Source of the DNA: Prevotellaceae bacterium
GTDB lineage: Bacteria > Bacteroidota > Bacteroidia > Bacteroidales > Bacteroidaceae
Length of the DNA: 32,208 nucleotides
Assembly: GCA_021153165.1 (NCBI GenBank)
Contig: JAGKTZ010000028.1
Coordinates: 1 to 32,208 of the forward strand
Reading direction: 5' to 3'
Below, piece by piece: positions 1 to 9,113 of this stretch (position 1 is the stretch's first letter; every line of letters starts with the position of its first letter). Both the position numbers and the translations under genes were made by a program. The notes beneath the pieces are model-generated. The model made no database searches. It was not told the origin of the DNA and saw only the letters and a program-made list of their open reading frames with translations.

Positions 1-250
1 GTTTCAATGCCCCAGCGCAGACGGTAGAGATATTTTACCTCATCAGCGGGGAAGGAATTCTTGTCCAGATTGGTAATCTTTATCTGAACCTTGGTCGGGC
101 GTGGTACGTCATCATGCATAGACATAAGTACTTTTGTTATTACATGTTCAACATTTGTGAATCCAGAGTCCTCGATTACAGATACGCATTCACCACTTAT
201 GAATGCCTCTCCGCGGATAAGATTGTACTTAGAAATCCTCTCAAATGAGA
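1..250 (-). pseudogene. IS4-type transposase remnant (C-terminal part, runs off the left edge)
   Basis: The minus strand is open from about 300 to the window edge. From about 250 it reads as the C-terminal half of an IS4-family DDE transposase. It contains ITNLDKNSFPADEVKYLYRL followed by RWGIE, and the segment Y-x2-R-x3-E matches the family's YREK signature around the catalytic Glu. No credible start codon is present. The N-terminal part of the transposase, including the first two catalytic Asp residues, should lie at higher coordinates, but ppdK and its terminator occupy that space. It is therefore a 5'-truncated insertion-sequence remnant. The exact right boundary is unclear because the frame happens to stay open through the ppdK terminator. 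The family call rests on one short motif, and the rest of the gene is outside the window. Confidence 0.55.
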
Positions 251-254
251 TACT

Positions 255-288
255 AAAAAAGGACTTGCCCAATCGTGAGCAAGTCCTT
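255..288 (-). terminator. Intrinsic terminator of ppdK
   Basis: A perfect 10-bp stem (AAGGACTTGC / GCAAGTCCTT at 279-288 and 259-268) with a 10-nt loop is followed on the minus strand by a run of six T. It begins about 20 nt after the ppdK stop codon, which is the classical position. Confidence 0.9.
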
Positions 289-309
289 ACATTATATGAG
301 AGTATTTAA

Positions 310-3033
310 TTACTCCTCAACTGCAGCCTGAGCAGCAGCGAGGCGTGCAATAGGCACACGGAATGGAGAGCAAGATACGTAGTTGAGACCAACCTTGTGG
401 CAGAACTTCACTGAAGAAGGTTCACCACCGTGTTCACCACAGATACCGCACTTGAGTTCTGGACGAACTTGGCGACCCTTTTCTACAGCCATTTCTACGA
501 GTTGACCAACACCATTTTGGTCGAGCACTTGGAATGGGTCTACCTTCAAAATCTTCTTTTCGAGGTAAACAGGGAGGAATGAAGCGATATCGTCACGAGA
601 GTAACCGAATGTCATCTGAGTCAAGTCGTTTGTACCGAATGAGAAGTATTCAGCACGGCTTGCAATACGGTTAGCAGTAAGAGCTGCACGTGGGATTTCG
701 ATCATTGTACCAACCTTGAAAGGAACTTCTACGCCTTCTTCTGCAAATACCTTAGCAGCAGTTTCGCGGATTACCTTTTCCTGTGCTTCGAATTCGTAGA
801 GAATACCTGTCAATGGCACCATGATTTCTGGATGTGGATCGAGACCTTCCTTCTTCAATTCGCAAGCAGCACCGAGGATAGCGCGAGTTTGCATTGCAGT
901 AATTTCAGGATATGTATTACCGAGACGGCAACCACGGTGACCCAACATTGGGTTAGCTTCTGCCAAAGAGTGTACACGTTGTTGAATGTATTCTACAGTC
1001 ACACCCATAGCTTCAGCCATTTCTTGTTGACCCTTCAAATCGTGGGGAACGAATTCGTGGAGAGGAGGATCGAGGAGACGTACGTTAACAGGACAGCCAT
1101 CCATAGCCTTGAAGATACCCTTGAAGTCAGCCTTTTGGTAAGGAAGAATCTTTTCAAGAGCCTTTTCACGACCTTCTGAATCTTGAGCGAGGATCATTTC
1201 ACGCATAGCAACGATCTTTTCTGCTTCGAAGAACATGTGTTCTGTACGGCAGAGACCGATACCTACAGCACCAAAGTTACGAGCTACAGTAGCATCGTGT
1301 GGAGTATCAGCATTTGTGCGAACTACAAGCTTAGAGTGCTTAGAGCAGAGATCCATGAGTTCTGCGAAGTCGCCGCTGAGTTCTGCTTCCTGAGTAGGAA
1401 TTTGACCTGCATATACACGACCTGTAGTACCGTTCAATGAGATGTAGTCACCTTCCTTATATACTACGCCTGCAATTTCTACAGTCTTAGCATAGTAGTC
1501 TACGTTGATTGCACCAGCACCTGATACGCAGCACTTACCCATACCGCGAGCTACTACTGCTGCGTGAGAAGTCATACCACCACGCGCTGTGAGGATACCT
1601 TCAGCAACAGCCATACCAGCGAGGTCTTCTGGAGAAGTTTCTACACGTACCATGATCACCTTCTTACCTTGTTCTGCCCAAACTGTTGCGTCGTCAGCGT
1701 GGAATACGATTTGACCACAAGCAGCACCTGGAGAAGCAGGAAGACCCTTAGTGATTTCCTTAGCAGCAGCGAGTGCAGCCTTGTCAAATACTGGGTGAAG
1801 GAGTTCGTCGAGCTTGTTTGGTTCGCAACGGAGGATAGCAGTCTTTTCGTCAATCATACCTTCGTGAAGGAGGTCGATAGCAATCTTAACCATTGCAGCA
1901 CCTGTGCGCTTACCATTACGTGTTTGGAGGAACCAGAGTTTACCTTCTTGTACAGTGAACTCCATATCCTGCATATCGTGGTAGTGGTTTTCAAGTTTAG
2001 TTTGAAGAGCGTCGAGTTCCTTGTAGATTTCAGGCATAGCTTCTTCCATTGATGGGAAGTTTGCCTTACGATCTTCTTCAGAAACACCTTGAAGTGCAGC
2101 CCAACGGCGTGAACCTTCGAGGGTGATTTGTTGTGGAGTACGGATACCAGCAACTACGTCTTCACCTTGTGCATTTACAAGCCATTCACCGTTGAAGAGG
2201 TTTTCACCTGTAGCAGCATCACGGCTGAAGCATACACCTGTAGCTGAAGTGTCGCCCATGTTACCGAATACCATTGCTTGAACGTTTACAGCTGTACCCC
2301 ATTCAGCAGGGATACCTTCCATCTTACGATAGAGGATAGCACGGTCGTTCATCCATGAATCGAACACTGAGCAGATAGCGCCCCACAATTGTTCGTATGA
2401 ATCGTTAGGGAAGTCCTTACCAGTTTGAGCTTTAACTGCAGCCTTGAACTTAACAACGAGTTCCTTCAAGTCTTCCACTTCGAGTTCGTTGTCAAGTTTT
2501 ACGCCCTTAGCTTCCTTAACTTCTTCGATGATTGCTTCAAATGGATCGATGTCTTCCTTGTTTACAGGCTTCATACCCAAAACAACGTCACCATACATTT
2601 GAACGAAACGACGATAAGAGTCCCAAGCGAAGCGAGCGTTACCAGTCTTGCGAACGATACCTTCAACTACTTCGTCATTCAAACCGAGGTTGAGGATAGT
2701 ATCCATCATACCTGGCATTGAGGCACGAGCACCTGAACGTACAGAAACGAGCAATGGGTTTTCTACGTCACCAAACTTGCTGTTCATCAAATTTTCAACA
2801 TGGTGGATAGCTTCTTCCACGTCGCTCTTCAACATCTCCACAACCTTGTCCTTACCTACTGAATAATATTCGTTGCAAGTATCTGTGGTGATGGTGAAAC
2901 CTGGAGGCACTGGCACTCCGATAAGGTTCATTTCGGCAAGGTTAGCACCCTTGCCACCCAATTCGTTACGCATATCGGCGCGGCCTTCAGCCTTTCCTGC
3001 ACCGAATGTATACACTCTTTTTTGGTTTCCCAT
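310..3033 (-). CDS. ppdK: Pyruvate, phosphate dikinase
   Basis: This enzyme interconverts pyruvate + ATP + Pi with phosphoenolpyruvate + AMP + PPi in the cytoplasm, linking glycolysis and gluconeogenesis. At 907 residues it is close to the usual 870-910. The N-terminal ATP-grasp half starts with ELGGKGANLAEM. The swivelling phosphohistidine domain carries GGMTSHAAVVARG, with the phosphorylated His at about residue 490. The C-terminal PEP/pyruvate barrel ends with CGICGEHGGEP, in which the second Cys (about 865) is the expected general acid. Codon use looks strongly biased, as in highly expressed genes. It is a single-gene unit: a very good promoter lies about 40 nt upstream and an intrinsic terminator about 20 nt downstream. 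No frameshift or missing motif is seen. Confidence 0.98.
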   Translation of the reverse strand: MGNQKRVYTFGAGKAEGRADMRNELGGKGANLAEMNLIGVPVPPGFTITTDTCNEYYSVGKDKVVEMLKSDVEEAIHHVENLMNSKFGDVENPLLVSVRSGARASMPGMMDTILNLGLNDEVVEGIVRKTGNARFAWDSYRRFVQMYGDVVLGMKPVNKEDIDPFEAIIEEVKEAKGVKLDNELEVEDLKELVVKFKAAVKAQTGKDFPNDSYEQLWGAICSVFDSWMNDRAILYRKMEGIPAEWGTAVNVQAMVFGNMGDTSATGVCFSRDAATGENLFNGEWLVNAQGEDVVAGIRTPQQITLEGSRRWAALQGVSEEDRKANFPSMEEAMPEIYKELDALQTKLENHYHDMQDMEFTVQEGKLWFLQTRNGKRTGAAMVKIAIDLLHEGMIDEKTAILRCEPNKLDELLHPVFDKAALAAAKEITKGLPASPGAACGQIVFHADDATVWAEQGKKVIMVRVETSPEDLAGMAVAEGILTARGGMTSHAAVVARGMGKCCVSGAGAINVDYYAKTVEIAGVVYKEGDYISLNGTTGRVYAGQIPTQEAELSGDFAELMDLCSKHSKLVVRTNADTPHDATVARNFGAVGIGLCRTEHMFFEAEKIVAMREMILAQDSEGREKALEKILPYQKADFKGIFKAMDGCPVNVRLLDPPLHEFVPHDLKGQQEMAEAMGVTVEYIQQRVHSLAEANPMLGHRGCRLGNTYPEITAMQTRAILGAACELKKEGLDPHPEIMVPLTGILYEFEAQEKVIRETAAKVFAEEGVEVPFKVGTMIEIPRAALTANRIASRAEYFSFGTNDLTQMTFGYSRDDIASFLPVYLEKKILKVDPFQVLDQNGVGQLVEMAVEKGRQVRPELKCGICGEHGGEPSSVKFCHKVGLNYVSCSPFRVPIARLAAAQAAVEE

Positions 3034-3072
3034 AGCAAAATTGTTAAATTATATTACACGTAAAATATGCCG

Positions 3073-3103
3073 CAAAATTAATATTTTTTTTAATTACTGC
3101 AAA
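3073..3103 (-). promoter_or_regulatory. Bacteroidetes-type promoter of ppdK
   Basis: On the minus strand the sequence reads TTTG (3103-3100), then exactly 19 nt, then TAATTTTG (3080-3073). This is an exact match to the Bacteroidetes sigma-ABfr consensus TTTG-N19-TAnnTTTG. The predicted 5' leader is about 30-35 nt. Confidence 0.85.
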
Positions 3104-3310
3104 TGAATTTATGATAATTTACACAGACTTTTTTGATTGAGTATATAAAATTGCCTACTCGCCTTGAATTATACCTAATAACACAAGGGCTCTAACCACT
3201 TATTTCGCCAAATCAACATTGGCAGTGCAAAAAGGATGTATAAAGAGCATTTTGCTAAAACTGACTAAAAATCGACTAAGAAAATCTTAAAAACAACAGC
3301 CATCAAAAAC

Positions 3311-3390
3311 CGCAACGTCTTGTTAAAAAAAACCAAGACCTTTTTCAAAAAAAGCCTTGGATAATTTCAAAAAGGTCTTGGATAATTTTG
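3311..3390 (-). repeat. 3'-end repeat element, copy A (downstream of porE); likely terminator
   Basis: A perfect 13-bp inverted repeat, CCAAGACCTTTTT / AAAAAGGTCTTGG (minus-strand arms 3381-3369 and 3345-3333), is followed in the porE sense direction by eight T, so it would act as an intrinsic terminator. It begins about 38 nt after the porE stop. The loop holds a second partial module (CCAAGGC). Related elements lie at about 13.6, 20.4 and 25.6 kb. Copy A lacks the AATTTCGCGACG core and has AAATTATCC there instead. The rest of the gap between ppdK and porE (about 3104-3310) is AT-rich and shows no gene. Confidence 0.75.
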
Positions 3391-3418
3391 CTTGCTTCAA
3401 ACGCCACTGAAGATTGGG

Positions 3419-5464
3419 TTACTCTTCTTCACGATTAGCCTCAGCACCAACGGATTTCACTTGCATGTCGTCAAACATGCCGTAAGTCGTACGCAAGACC
3501 CTGAATTCGGTGCGACGATTGAGCGCATTGCATGCCTCCTGCTGGTCAGCAGGCAGAGCCAGGATATAGGCTTCGCTCAAGGTGTCATTTTCATGCAAGA
3601 AAGGGTGTTGCTCGAGCAACTTCTTGTTGACGCGTTTGGGCAACGTCTCGCCATATCCTTTGGGCGTGAGGCGATCTGATTGAATACCCTGCTTGGTCAG
3701 ATATTTCACCACGCTTTCAGCACGACGCTGAGAGAGGTTCAGGTTGTACTTATCATTGCCGCGATAATCACAATGCGCAGAGAGTTCGATGGTAATATTG
3801 GGGTGTTCCTTGAGCATATTGGCCAAACGATCCAGAGCTGCAGTAGATTCGGGCGTGAGTTCAGCACTATCAAATTCGTAGAAGACATTGCGTACTAATA
3901 CGGGCACATTTGTGCTGGGCAAGGGGAATTGCAACACATGACGATGCTCCACCTCAAGCGTATCAGCGGTAAGATCTGCACGAGCGTTGAGGTACCCCTG
4001 ACAGGTGGCGAGGAAGAGGTAGCGCACGCCTGGGGTGACAGGTTGCTCAAAGGATCCGTCTGAGCGCACCGATAGTTTGACATTCGTGCCATCGTCACCA
4101 ATCATATACACTTGAGCTTCGGGCAATTCATAGCCATCTTGTTCATACACCCACCCCTGCACTGTCTGCAGCACTTCGGGGTAGGAGAATGAATAAATCT
4201 TGTCCCATCCGCGACCGCCCGTAGAGCGATTGGAGGAGAAGTAACCACGATTGTGCAATCCCTCAAAAGTCATGCCAAAGTCATCGCCTTGCGAATTGAC
4301 AGGAGCAGGCAGATGCACCACAGTCCATCGGTGCGTCAAGGTATCCTCGACTGCATGATAGATATCCAATCCACCCAATGATGGCAGACGCCCTGCTGAG
4401 GAGAAGTAGAGCATGCCATTGGGACGAAAGGTGGGAAAAACTTCGTCAGCAGAAGTATTGATATCTGCGCCGAGGTTTTCCACTGCACCCACACCTTTTC
4501 CATCATAGCGCGCACGCCACAAGTCCATACCACCATATCCACCTGGCATATCCGAGGTGAAGTAGATCCAAGAACCATCGGGAGAGATCGCAGGGTGTGC
4601 ATAACTTGAAAGTGTGTCTGCCGTCAGTTTCACTTGTTCTGGTTTCGACCAAGTGGCATCGGTACGTTGTGTCTTCCATATCTCTGCCATACGCGGATAT
4701 TGTGGATCCTTGCGGCAAAGTGTCAGGAACATCGTCTTACCATCAGGCGAAAAGGCTGGCGCACCTTCATCTTCCTCCGTATTAATATTTGCATCAAGCG
4801 CCTCGGGCAACTTCCATTTGCCTTTCTCATCCTTTTTAGCAAAAAAGATGTCACTATTCTTCAGACCTGTAATACTGCTGAGTTCACTTCCTGTAACTGT
4901 CTGACGATTGGTTGTAAAGTACAACTGAGCGCCATCTTCTCCTAGAAATGCAGGGGAATAGTCACTACGGTTACCATTAAAAAGGTTCTCGATCTTCACA
5001 GTATAAGCCGAGCCTTTTTTCTTCACTGCCAAAGCATCTTGACAAGCCAAATAACCACGCTTAGCAGGCAAATCCTGAGGGAACTTCTCAAGATATTGCA
5101 GATAAGCCTTTTCGGCACCAGCATAGTCGCCATTCATGCGCAAAAGTTCACCTATATAATAATGTGTCAAGGTATCCGCCTGACCATATCTTGCCGCATT
5201 GCGAAAGGCGCCGAGCGCGCGTGCACTATTGCCATATCTGCGATAGGCATCTCCCATCTTGTAAGCCACAATTCCTCTTTGTTCTCTTTCCTTGGAAGGT
5301 GTGCGAGAATAAGCCTTACGATACAACGCTGCAGCCTCGCAATATTCCCCTATAGCCATAGCCGCATCACCACGTTTGAGGGTCTTGTCCACACCCCCAC
5401 AACTCGCAATGCTCCCCAACAATAGGAAAAACAAACTTATATATATATAATTGTGTATTTTCAT
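3419..5464 (-). CDS. porE: PorE-like T9SS component: lipoprotein with TPR, beta-propeller, CRD and OmpA domains
   Basis: A 681-residue lipoprotein with signal peptide and lipobox (SIAS before Cys22), so it should be anchored in the outer membrane facing the periplasm. The domain order is TPR-like helices (about 26-150), PD40/WD40-type beta-propeller repeats (about 165-430, with repeated SPDG and YFSS elements), a carboxypeptidase-regulatory-like beta domain (about 432-515) and an OmpA C-terminal peptidoglycan-binding domain (about 523-660, with Asp566 and Arg581 in the expected diaminopimelate-binding positions). This architecture and length are those of PorE (PG1058 of Porphyromonas gingivalis), which ties the type IX secretion system to peptidoglycan. 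Two proteins in the window have T9SS-like tails, which fits. A generic OmpA/TPR lipoprotein is the alternative. The gene is monocistronic and ends in repeat copy A. Confidence 0.85.
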   Translation of the reverse strand: MKIHNYIYISLFFLLLGSIASCGGVDKTLKRGDAAMAIGEYCEAAALYRKAYSRTPSKEREQRGIVAYKMGDAYRRYGNSARALGAFRNAARYGQADTLTHYYIGELLRMNGDYAGAEKAYLQYLEKFPQDLPAKRGYLACQDALAVKKKGSAYTVKIENLFNGNRSDYSPAFLGEDGAQLYFTTNRQTVTGSELSSITGLKNSDIFFAKKDEKGKWKLPEALDANINTEEDEGAPAFSPDGKTMFLTLCRKDPQYPRMAEIWKTQRTDATWSKPEQVKLTADTLSSYAHPAISPDGSWIYFTSDMPGGYGGMDLWRARYDGKGVGAVENLGADINTSADEVFPTFRPNGMLYFSSAGRLPSLGGLDIYHAVEDTLTHRWTVVHLPAPVNSQGDDFGMTFEGLHNRGYFSSNRSTGGRGWDKIYSFSYPEVLQTVQGWVYEQDGYELPEAQVYMIGDDGTNVKLSVRSDGSFEQPVTPGVRYLFLATCQGYLNARADLTADTLEVEHRHVLQFPLPSTNVPVLVRNVFYEFDSAELTPESTAALDRLANMLKEHPNITIELSAHCDYRGNDKYNLNLSQRRAESVVKYLTKQGIQSDRLTPKGYGETLPKRVNKKLLEQHPFLHENDTLSEAYILALPADQQEACNALNRRTEFRVLRTTYGMFDDMQVKSVGAEANREEE

Positions 5465-5496
5465 TCAAAAAATCGAACTTTATTTAAAAATCTCTG

Positions 5497-5504
5497 CAAA
5501 ATTA
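5497..5504 (-). promoter_or_regulatory. -7 promoter box of porE
   Basis: TAATTTTG on the minus strand, about 33 nt before the porE ATG, matches the Bacteroidetes -7 box TAnnTTTG. The -33 position is only T-rich, so the upstream element is weak. Confidence 0.55.
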
Positions 5505-5547
5505 ATGATAAAAGATGAGCAGAAAATCGTATTTCACAAAAAAATAG

Positions 5548-5555
5548 TATATTTG
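5548..5555 (+). promoter_or_regulatory. -7 promoter box of nagA
   Basis: TATATTTG matches TAnnTTTG and lies about 72 nt upstream of the nagA ATG. No clear TTTG stands 19 nt further upstream, so the promoter may depend on an activator. It is divergent from the porE promoter. Confidence 0.6.
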
Positions 5556-5627
5556 CGGTATCAATCTAAGACCTAAATTTTCAACCTAAATCATTTAACG
5601 TAAAAATCTCAAATTTATTATAGAACT

Positions 5628-6791
5628 ATGCTAAAACAAATTCACAACGGAAAAGTCCTGACTCCACAAGGTTGGTTGGAAAATGGTAGTGTAATCGTTA
5701 AAGACAATAAAATAGTAGAAATCAAAAATGACAGCACACCACTAGAAGGCGCTGAACTCATAGATGCAAAGGGCGCACACGTCGTACCTGGTGGTATTGA
5801 ACTCCACGTACACGGTGGTGGCGGTCGTGACTTTATGGAAGGCACTGAGGAGGCATTCCGTGTGGCTGTAGATGCTCATGCGTGGTATGGTACTACTTCT
5901 ATCTACCCCACCCTTTCGTCATCAACTGTACCCATGATTGAAGCGGCTTGCGAAACATGTGAAAAGATGATGAACGAGCCAAACTCACCTATTTTAGGTT
6001 TGCACCTCGAAGGTCCTTATTTCAATATGAAGATGGCAGGCGCACAAATCCCCGAGTGGATTAAAGCTCCTGTAGCCGAAGAATACGAACCCTTGTTGGA
6101 AAAGTATTCATGTATCAAGCGTTGGGACAATGCGCCCGAATTAGAAGGTTCATTACCTTTCATCAAGTGCTGTGTAGAACATGGATGTCTGCCTTCAATC
6201 GGCCACACTCGCGCTAAGTATGACGAAGTAAAGGCTGCTAACGAAGCTGGTATGACTCATGCTACACACTTCTACAATGCAATGCCCGTGGTTTACAAAA
6301 ATCGTGAATTCAAGGAAGCTGGTACTGTGGAAAGCATATTAGCTGAACAAAATATGACAGTAGAAATGATTGCTGACGGCATACACGTACCTCCCGTGAT
6401 GTTGCGCATGGTTTATCAAATCAAAGGTGTAGAAAAGACTGCACTTATCACTGATGCTTTGGCTGGCGCAGCGAGCAACGAAACTACAGCATTTGACCCA
6501 CGCGTGATTTATGAGGATGGTGTATGCAAATTGGCAGACCGTTCGGCTTTGGCTGGTTCAATAGCAACTATGGACCGATTGGTTCGCACCAGCGTACAGC
6601 AAGCAGGTATTCCTTTGGCAGACGCTTGTCGTATGATCAGCGAAACACCAGCTCGCATCATGGGTGTATTGGACCGCAAGGGTACACTCGAAACAGGAAA
6701 AGATGCAGATATCATCATGTTCAGCAATGACGAAGAATTAAACTTGCTTTTCGTCATGCAAATGGGTAACGTGGTGCGCAATGAACTATAA
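5628..6791 (+). CDS. nagA: N-acetylglucosamine-6-phosphate deacetylase
   Basis: NagA converts GlcNAc-6-phosphate to glucosamine-6-phosphate and acetate in the cytoplasm, a step in using amino sugars from host glycans and in cell-wall recycling. The 387-residue amidohydrolase-fold protein has the family motifs in order: HVHGGGG (His60/His62), LEGPY with metal ligand Glu128, IGHT with His193, THATHFYNAM with His214, DGIHV with His253, TDA with catalytic Asp276, and LAGS near residue 308. Length and motifs are complete. It is the first gene of a plus-strand glycan locus followed by nanS and an M60 peptidase. No glucosamine-6-P deaminase lies next to it here. A G·U-containing hairpin follows the stop, so nanS may be partly uncoupled from it. 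Confidence 0.96.
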   Translation: MLKQIHNGKVLTPQGWLENGSVIVKDNKIVEIKNDSTPLEGAELIDAKGAHVVPGGIELHVHGGGGRDFMEGTEEAFRVAVDAHAWYGTTSIYPTLSSSTVPMIEAACETCEKMMNEPNSPILGLHLEGPYFNMKMAGAQIPEWIKAPVAEEYEPLLEKYSCIKRWDNAPELEGSLPFIKCCVEHGCLPSIGHTRAKYDEVKAANEAGMTHATHFYNAMPVVYKNREFKEAGTVESILAEQNMTVEMIADGIHVPPVMLRMVYQIKGVEKTALITDALAGAASNETTAFDPRVIYEDGVCKLADRSALAGSIATMDRLVRTSVQQAGIPLADACRMISETPARIMGVLDRKGTLETGKDADIIMFSNDEELNLLFVMQMGNVVRNEL

Positions 6792-6837
6792 TGAATGGCA
6801 CAATATTTAAGTAGTATACGCTAATAAAGTCAAGTAT

Positions 6838-6867
6838 GGAGGGTGTGTTTGTAAAAACATATCCTCC
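6838..6867 (+). terminator. Possible weak terminator or attenuator hairpin after nagA
   Basis: GGAGGGTGTGTT and AACATATCCTCC pair over 12 bp in the plus-strand RNA with two G·U pairs. There is no T run after it, so it is not a canonical terminator. It may only reduce read-through into nanS or stabilise the nagA transcript. Confidence 0.4.
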
Positions 6868-6961
6868 AAACCATTATTAGAAGTTGCATATTTATCTACT
6901 TAAATACAGACTTTTAAAACACTTCCTTTTAACAAACAATCTAAGAAAACGCACACACTAA

Positions 6962-9037
6962 ATGAGAAAAATATATTCTTTCATTTTTCTGCTATTTTCT
7001 GCCTTTTGCTTTGCTCAGTCTCCCATCAAGGTGGCATGTATTGGCAATAGTGTAACCTTTGGATACGGACATGCCAATCCCAATGAAACTTCTTATCCAC
7101 AGCAACTCTCTAAACTTTTGGGAGATGGTTATAAAGTAGGAAATTTTGGCAAATCTGGGGCTACACTACTAAACAAAGGCCACCGTCCCTATACACAACA
7201 ACCCGAATGTAAAGCTGCACTGGAATTTGCTCCAGATATTGCGGTGATTCATTTGGGATTAAATGATACAGACCCAAGAAATTGGCCTAACTACAAGGAT
7301 GAGTTTATCCCTGACTATATGGCGCTGATAGATACCCTAAGGGACATTAATCCTGCAGTTAAAGTATATGTCTGTAGAATGACACCTATTTTCCATTGGC
7401 ACAGACGTTTTAAGAGTGGTACTAGAGATTGGTATTGGCAAATTCAATCTACTATCGAAGATATTGCAAAGTTAAGCCAATCAGAATTGATAGATTTGCA
7501 AGAAATACTCTACAATCGCCCCGACTTGATGCCCGACGCACTTCACCCTAATGCCGAGGGAGCTGGTCTGATTGCTCAGCGTGTGTATGGTCATATCAGC
7601 GGCAACTTTGGAGGATTGCAAATGCCTGCAATTTACTCTGACAATATGGTGATACAACGCGGTGTGCCTTTCCGATTGAGTGGAACAACAAATGCGGGTA
7701 AAACTGTTGTAGCAAAGTTAGGAAAAAAGACTGTCAAGACCACTGCTGGAAAAGATGGAAAATGGCAAATGGAATTTCCTGCGATGAAAGCCGACAAGAA
7801 GCAATATACCTTAACGGTGGAAAGCGACGGCAAAAAGATGACCTTCGAAAATATCGTCGTGGGTGAAGTATGGTTGTGCTCAGGCCAATCCAATATGGCA
7901 TTTATGGTAAAGGAAACTTCTCACGCCAAAGAGAGTTTGTCTGATTTAAGCAAAGACATTCGCCTGTACAACATGAAGCCACGCGTATATACTGACAATA
8001 TCGAATGGAGTAAAGAAGATTTGGAATGCATCAACCGCCACAATTATTATATATCTACAGCATGGGAAGTGCAAAACGAGAAGAACGTAGCCGACTTCTC
8101 TGCTGTGGCTTATCACTTTGGCAAAATGCTGGCAGATTCACTTGATGTACCTGTGGGTTTGATCTGCAATGCCATTGGTGGCGCACCAGCCGAAGCATTC
8201 ATTGACAGAAAGACACTGGAGTGGCACCCACAACTGGTAGATATTTTGACCAATTGGAAATCCAACGATATGATTCAAGATTGGTGCCGTGGTCGTGCTT
8301 CGAAGAACATTGCTAAGGGAGAAAATCCTTTACAGCGTCACCCCTATGAACCCACATATCTTTATGAAACAGGTATTGCTCCTATAGCTTGTTATAACAT
8401 CAAAGGAGCTATTTGGTATCAAGGCGAGTCTAATGCACATAATATAGAATTACACGAACTCATCTTCCCCACTCTGGTGAATGCTTGGCGCAAAACTTGG
8501 CAAAATGAAAAGATGCCTTTCTATTTCGTTCAGTTGTCAAGCATCAACCGCCCATCATGGCCACACTTCCGCGATTCACAACGCCGCTTGGCTGAAGCCA
8601 TCCCCTACTGCGACTACGCTGTATCAAGTGACAAAGGGCACGAATGGGATGTACACCCCAAACAAAAGGATGTGATTGGCGAACGTTTGGGCAAATTGGC
8701 TTTGTCACAGACTTACGACTTCAAGAAGATCGTTGCCCATGGCCCTACTGTAGAAAAGGCAACAAGAAAGGGTTGTAAAGTGACCCTGAACTTCGGAGAC
8801 AACACCGTACTGAGCACAAGCGACAACCAACCACTACGCACCATCACCATTGCTGGAGAAATCGGGGTATTCTATCCCGCCGACAAGGTAGAAATCAAGG
8901 GCAATAAGATTATTGTTAGTAGCAAAAAAGTAGAGAAGCCTGCTCGTGTGAGATATGGATGGGAAGCTTATAGCACAGGCAACCTTGTCAATCAATTTGC
9001 ACTTCCTGCAAGTACATTTGAAGTTGTTGTAAAGTAA
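6962..9037 (+). CDS. nanS: Secreted sialate O-acetylesterase with two esterase domains (NanS-type)
   Basis: A 691-residue exported protein with a signal peptide ending about FCFA-Q. It removes O-acetyl esters from sialic acids so that sialidases and downstream enzymes can act. The N-terminal SGNH/GDSL domain (about 20-215) has the nucleophile in GNSVTFG (Ser30), GLND (Asn101) and DALHP (Asp192/His195). A beta-rich linker (about 220-300) leads to a second esterase domain with GEVWLCSGQSNM (Ser310), YQGESN and DVHP (Asp563/His565). The two-catalytic-domain layout and length match Tannerella forsythia NanS. No C-terminal T9SS tail is visible, so it is probably periplasmic. It sits 170 nt after nagA and 76 nt before the M60 peptidase gene, with no clear promoter in the second gap. 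No sialidase or sialic acid lyase gene is in the window. Confidence 0.9.
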   Translation: MRKIYSFIFLLFSAFCFAQSPIKVACIGNSVTFGYGHANPNETSYPQQLSKLLGDGYKVGNFGKSGATLLNKGHRPYTQQPECKAALEFAPDIAVIHLGLNDTDPRNWPNYKDEFIPDYMALIDTLRDINPAVKVYVCRMTPIFHWHRRFKSGTRDWYWQIQSTIEDIAKLSQSELIDLQEILYNRPDLMPDALHPNAEGAGLIAQRVYGHISGNFGGLQMPAIYSDNMVIQRGVPFRLSGTTNAGKTVVAKLGKKTVKTTAGKDGKWQMEFPAMKADKKQYTLTVESDGKKMTFENIVVGEVWLCSGQSNMAFMVKETSHAKESLSDLSKDIRLYNMKPRVYTDNIEWSKEDLECINRHNYYISTAWEVQNEKNVADFSAVAYHFGKMLADSLDVPVGLICNAIGGAPAEAFIDRKTLEWHPQLVDILTNWKSNDMIQDWCRGRASKNIAKGENPLQRHPYEPTYLYETGIAPIACYNIKGAIWYQGESNAHNIELHELIFPTLVNAWRKTWQNEKMPFYFVQLSSINRPSWPHFRDSQRRLAEAIPYCDYAVSSDKGHEWDVHPKQKDVIGERLGKLALSQTYDFKKIVAHGPTVEKATRKGCKVTLNFGDNTVLSTSDNQPLRTITIAGEIGVFYPADKVEIKGNKIIVSSKKVEKPARVRYGWEAYSTGNLVNQFALPASTFEVVVK

Positions 9038-9113
9038 TCTGAGCAAAAGGAAATAAGTTTCAAACGACACATTAAATACATATATTATAATAAACAACCT
9101 AAACCAATTTATC

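Noticed and set aside
3311..3390. CRISPR-like array from the repeated GGTCTTGG units
   Set aside because: Units are inverted rather than direct, spacing is irregular, there are too few per locus, and no cas genes are present.
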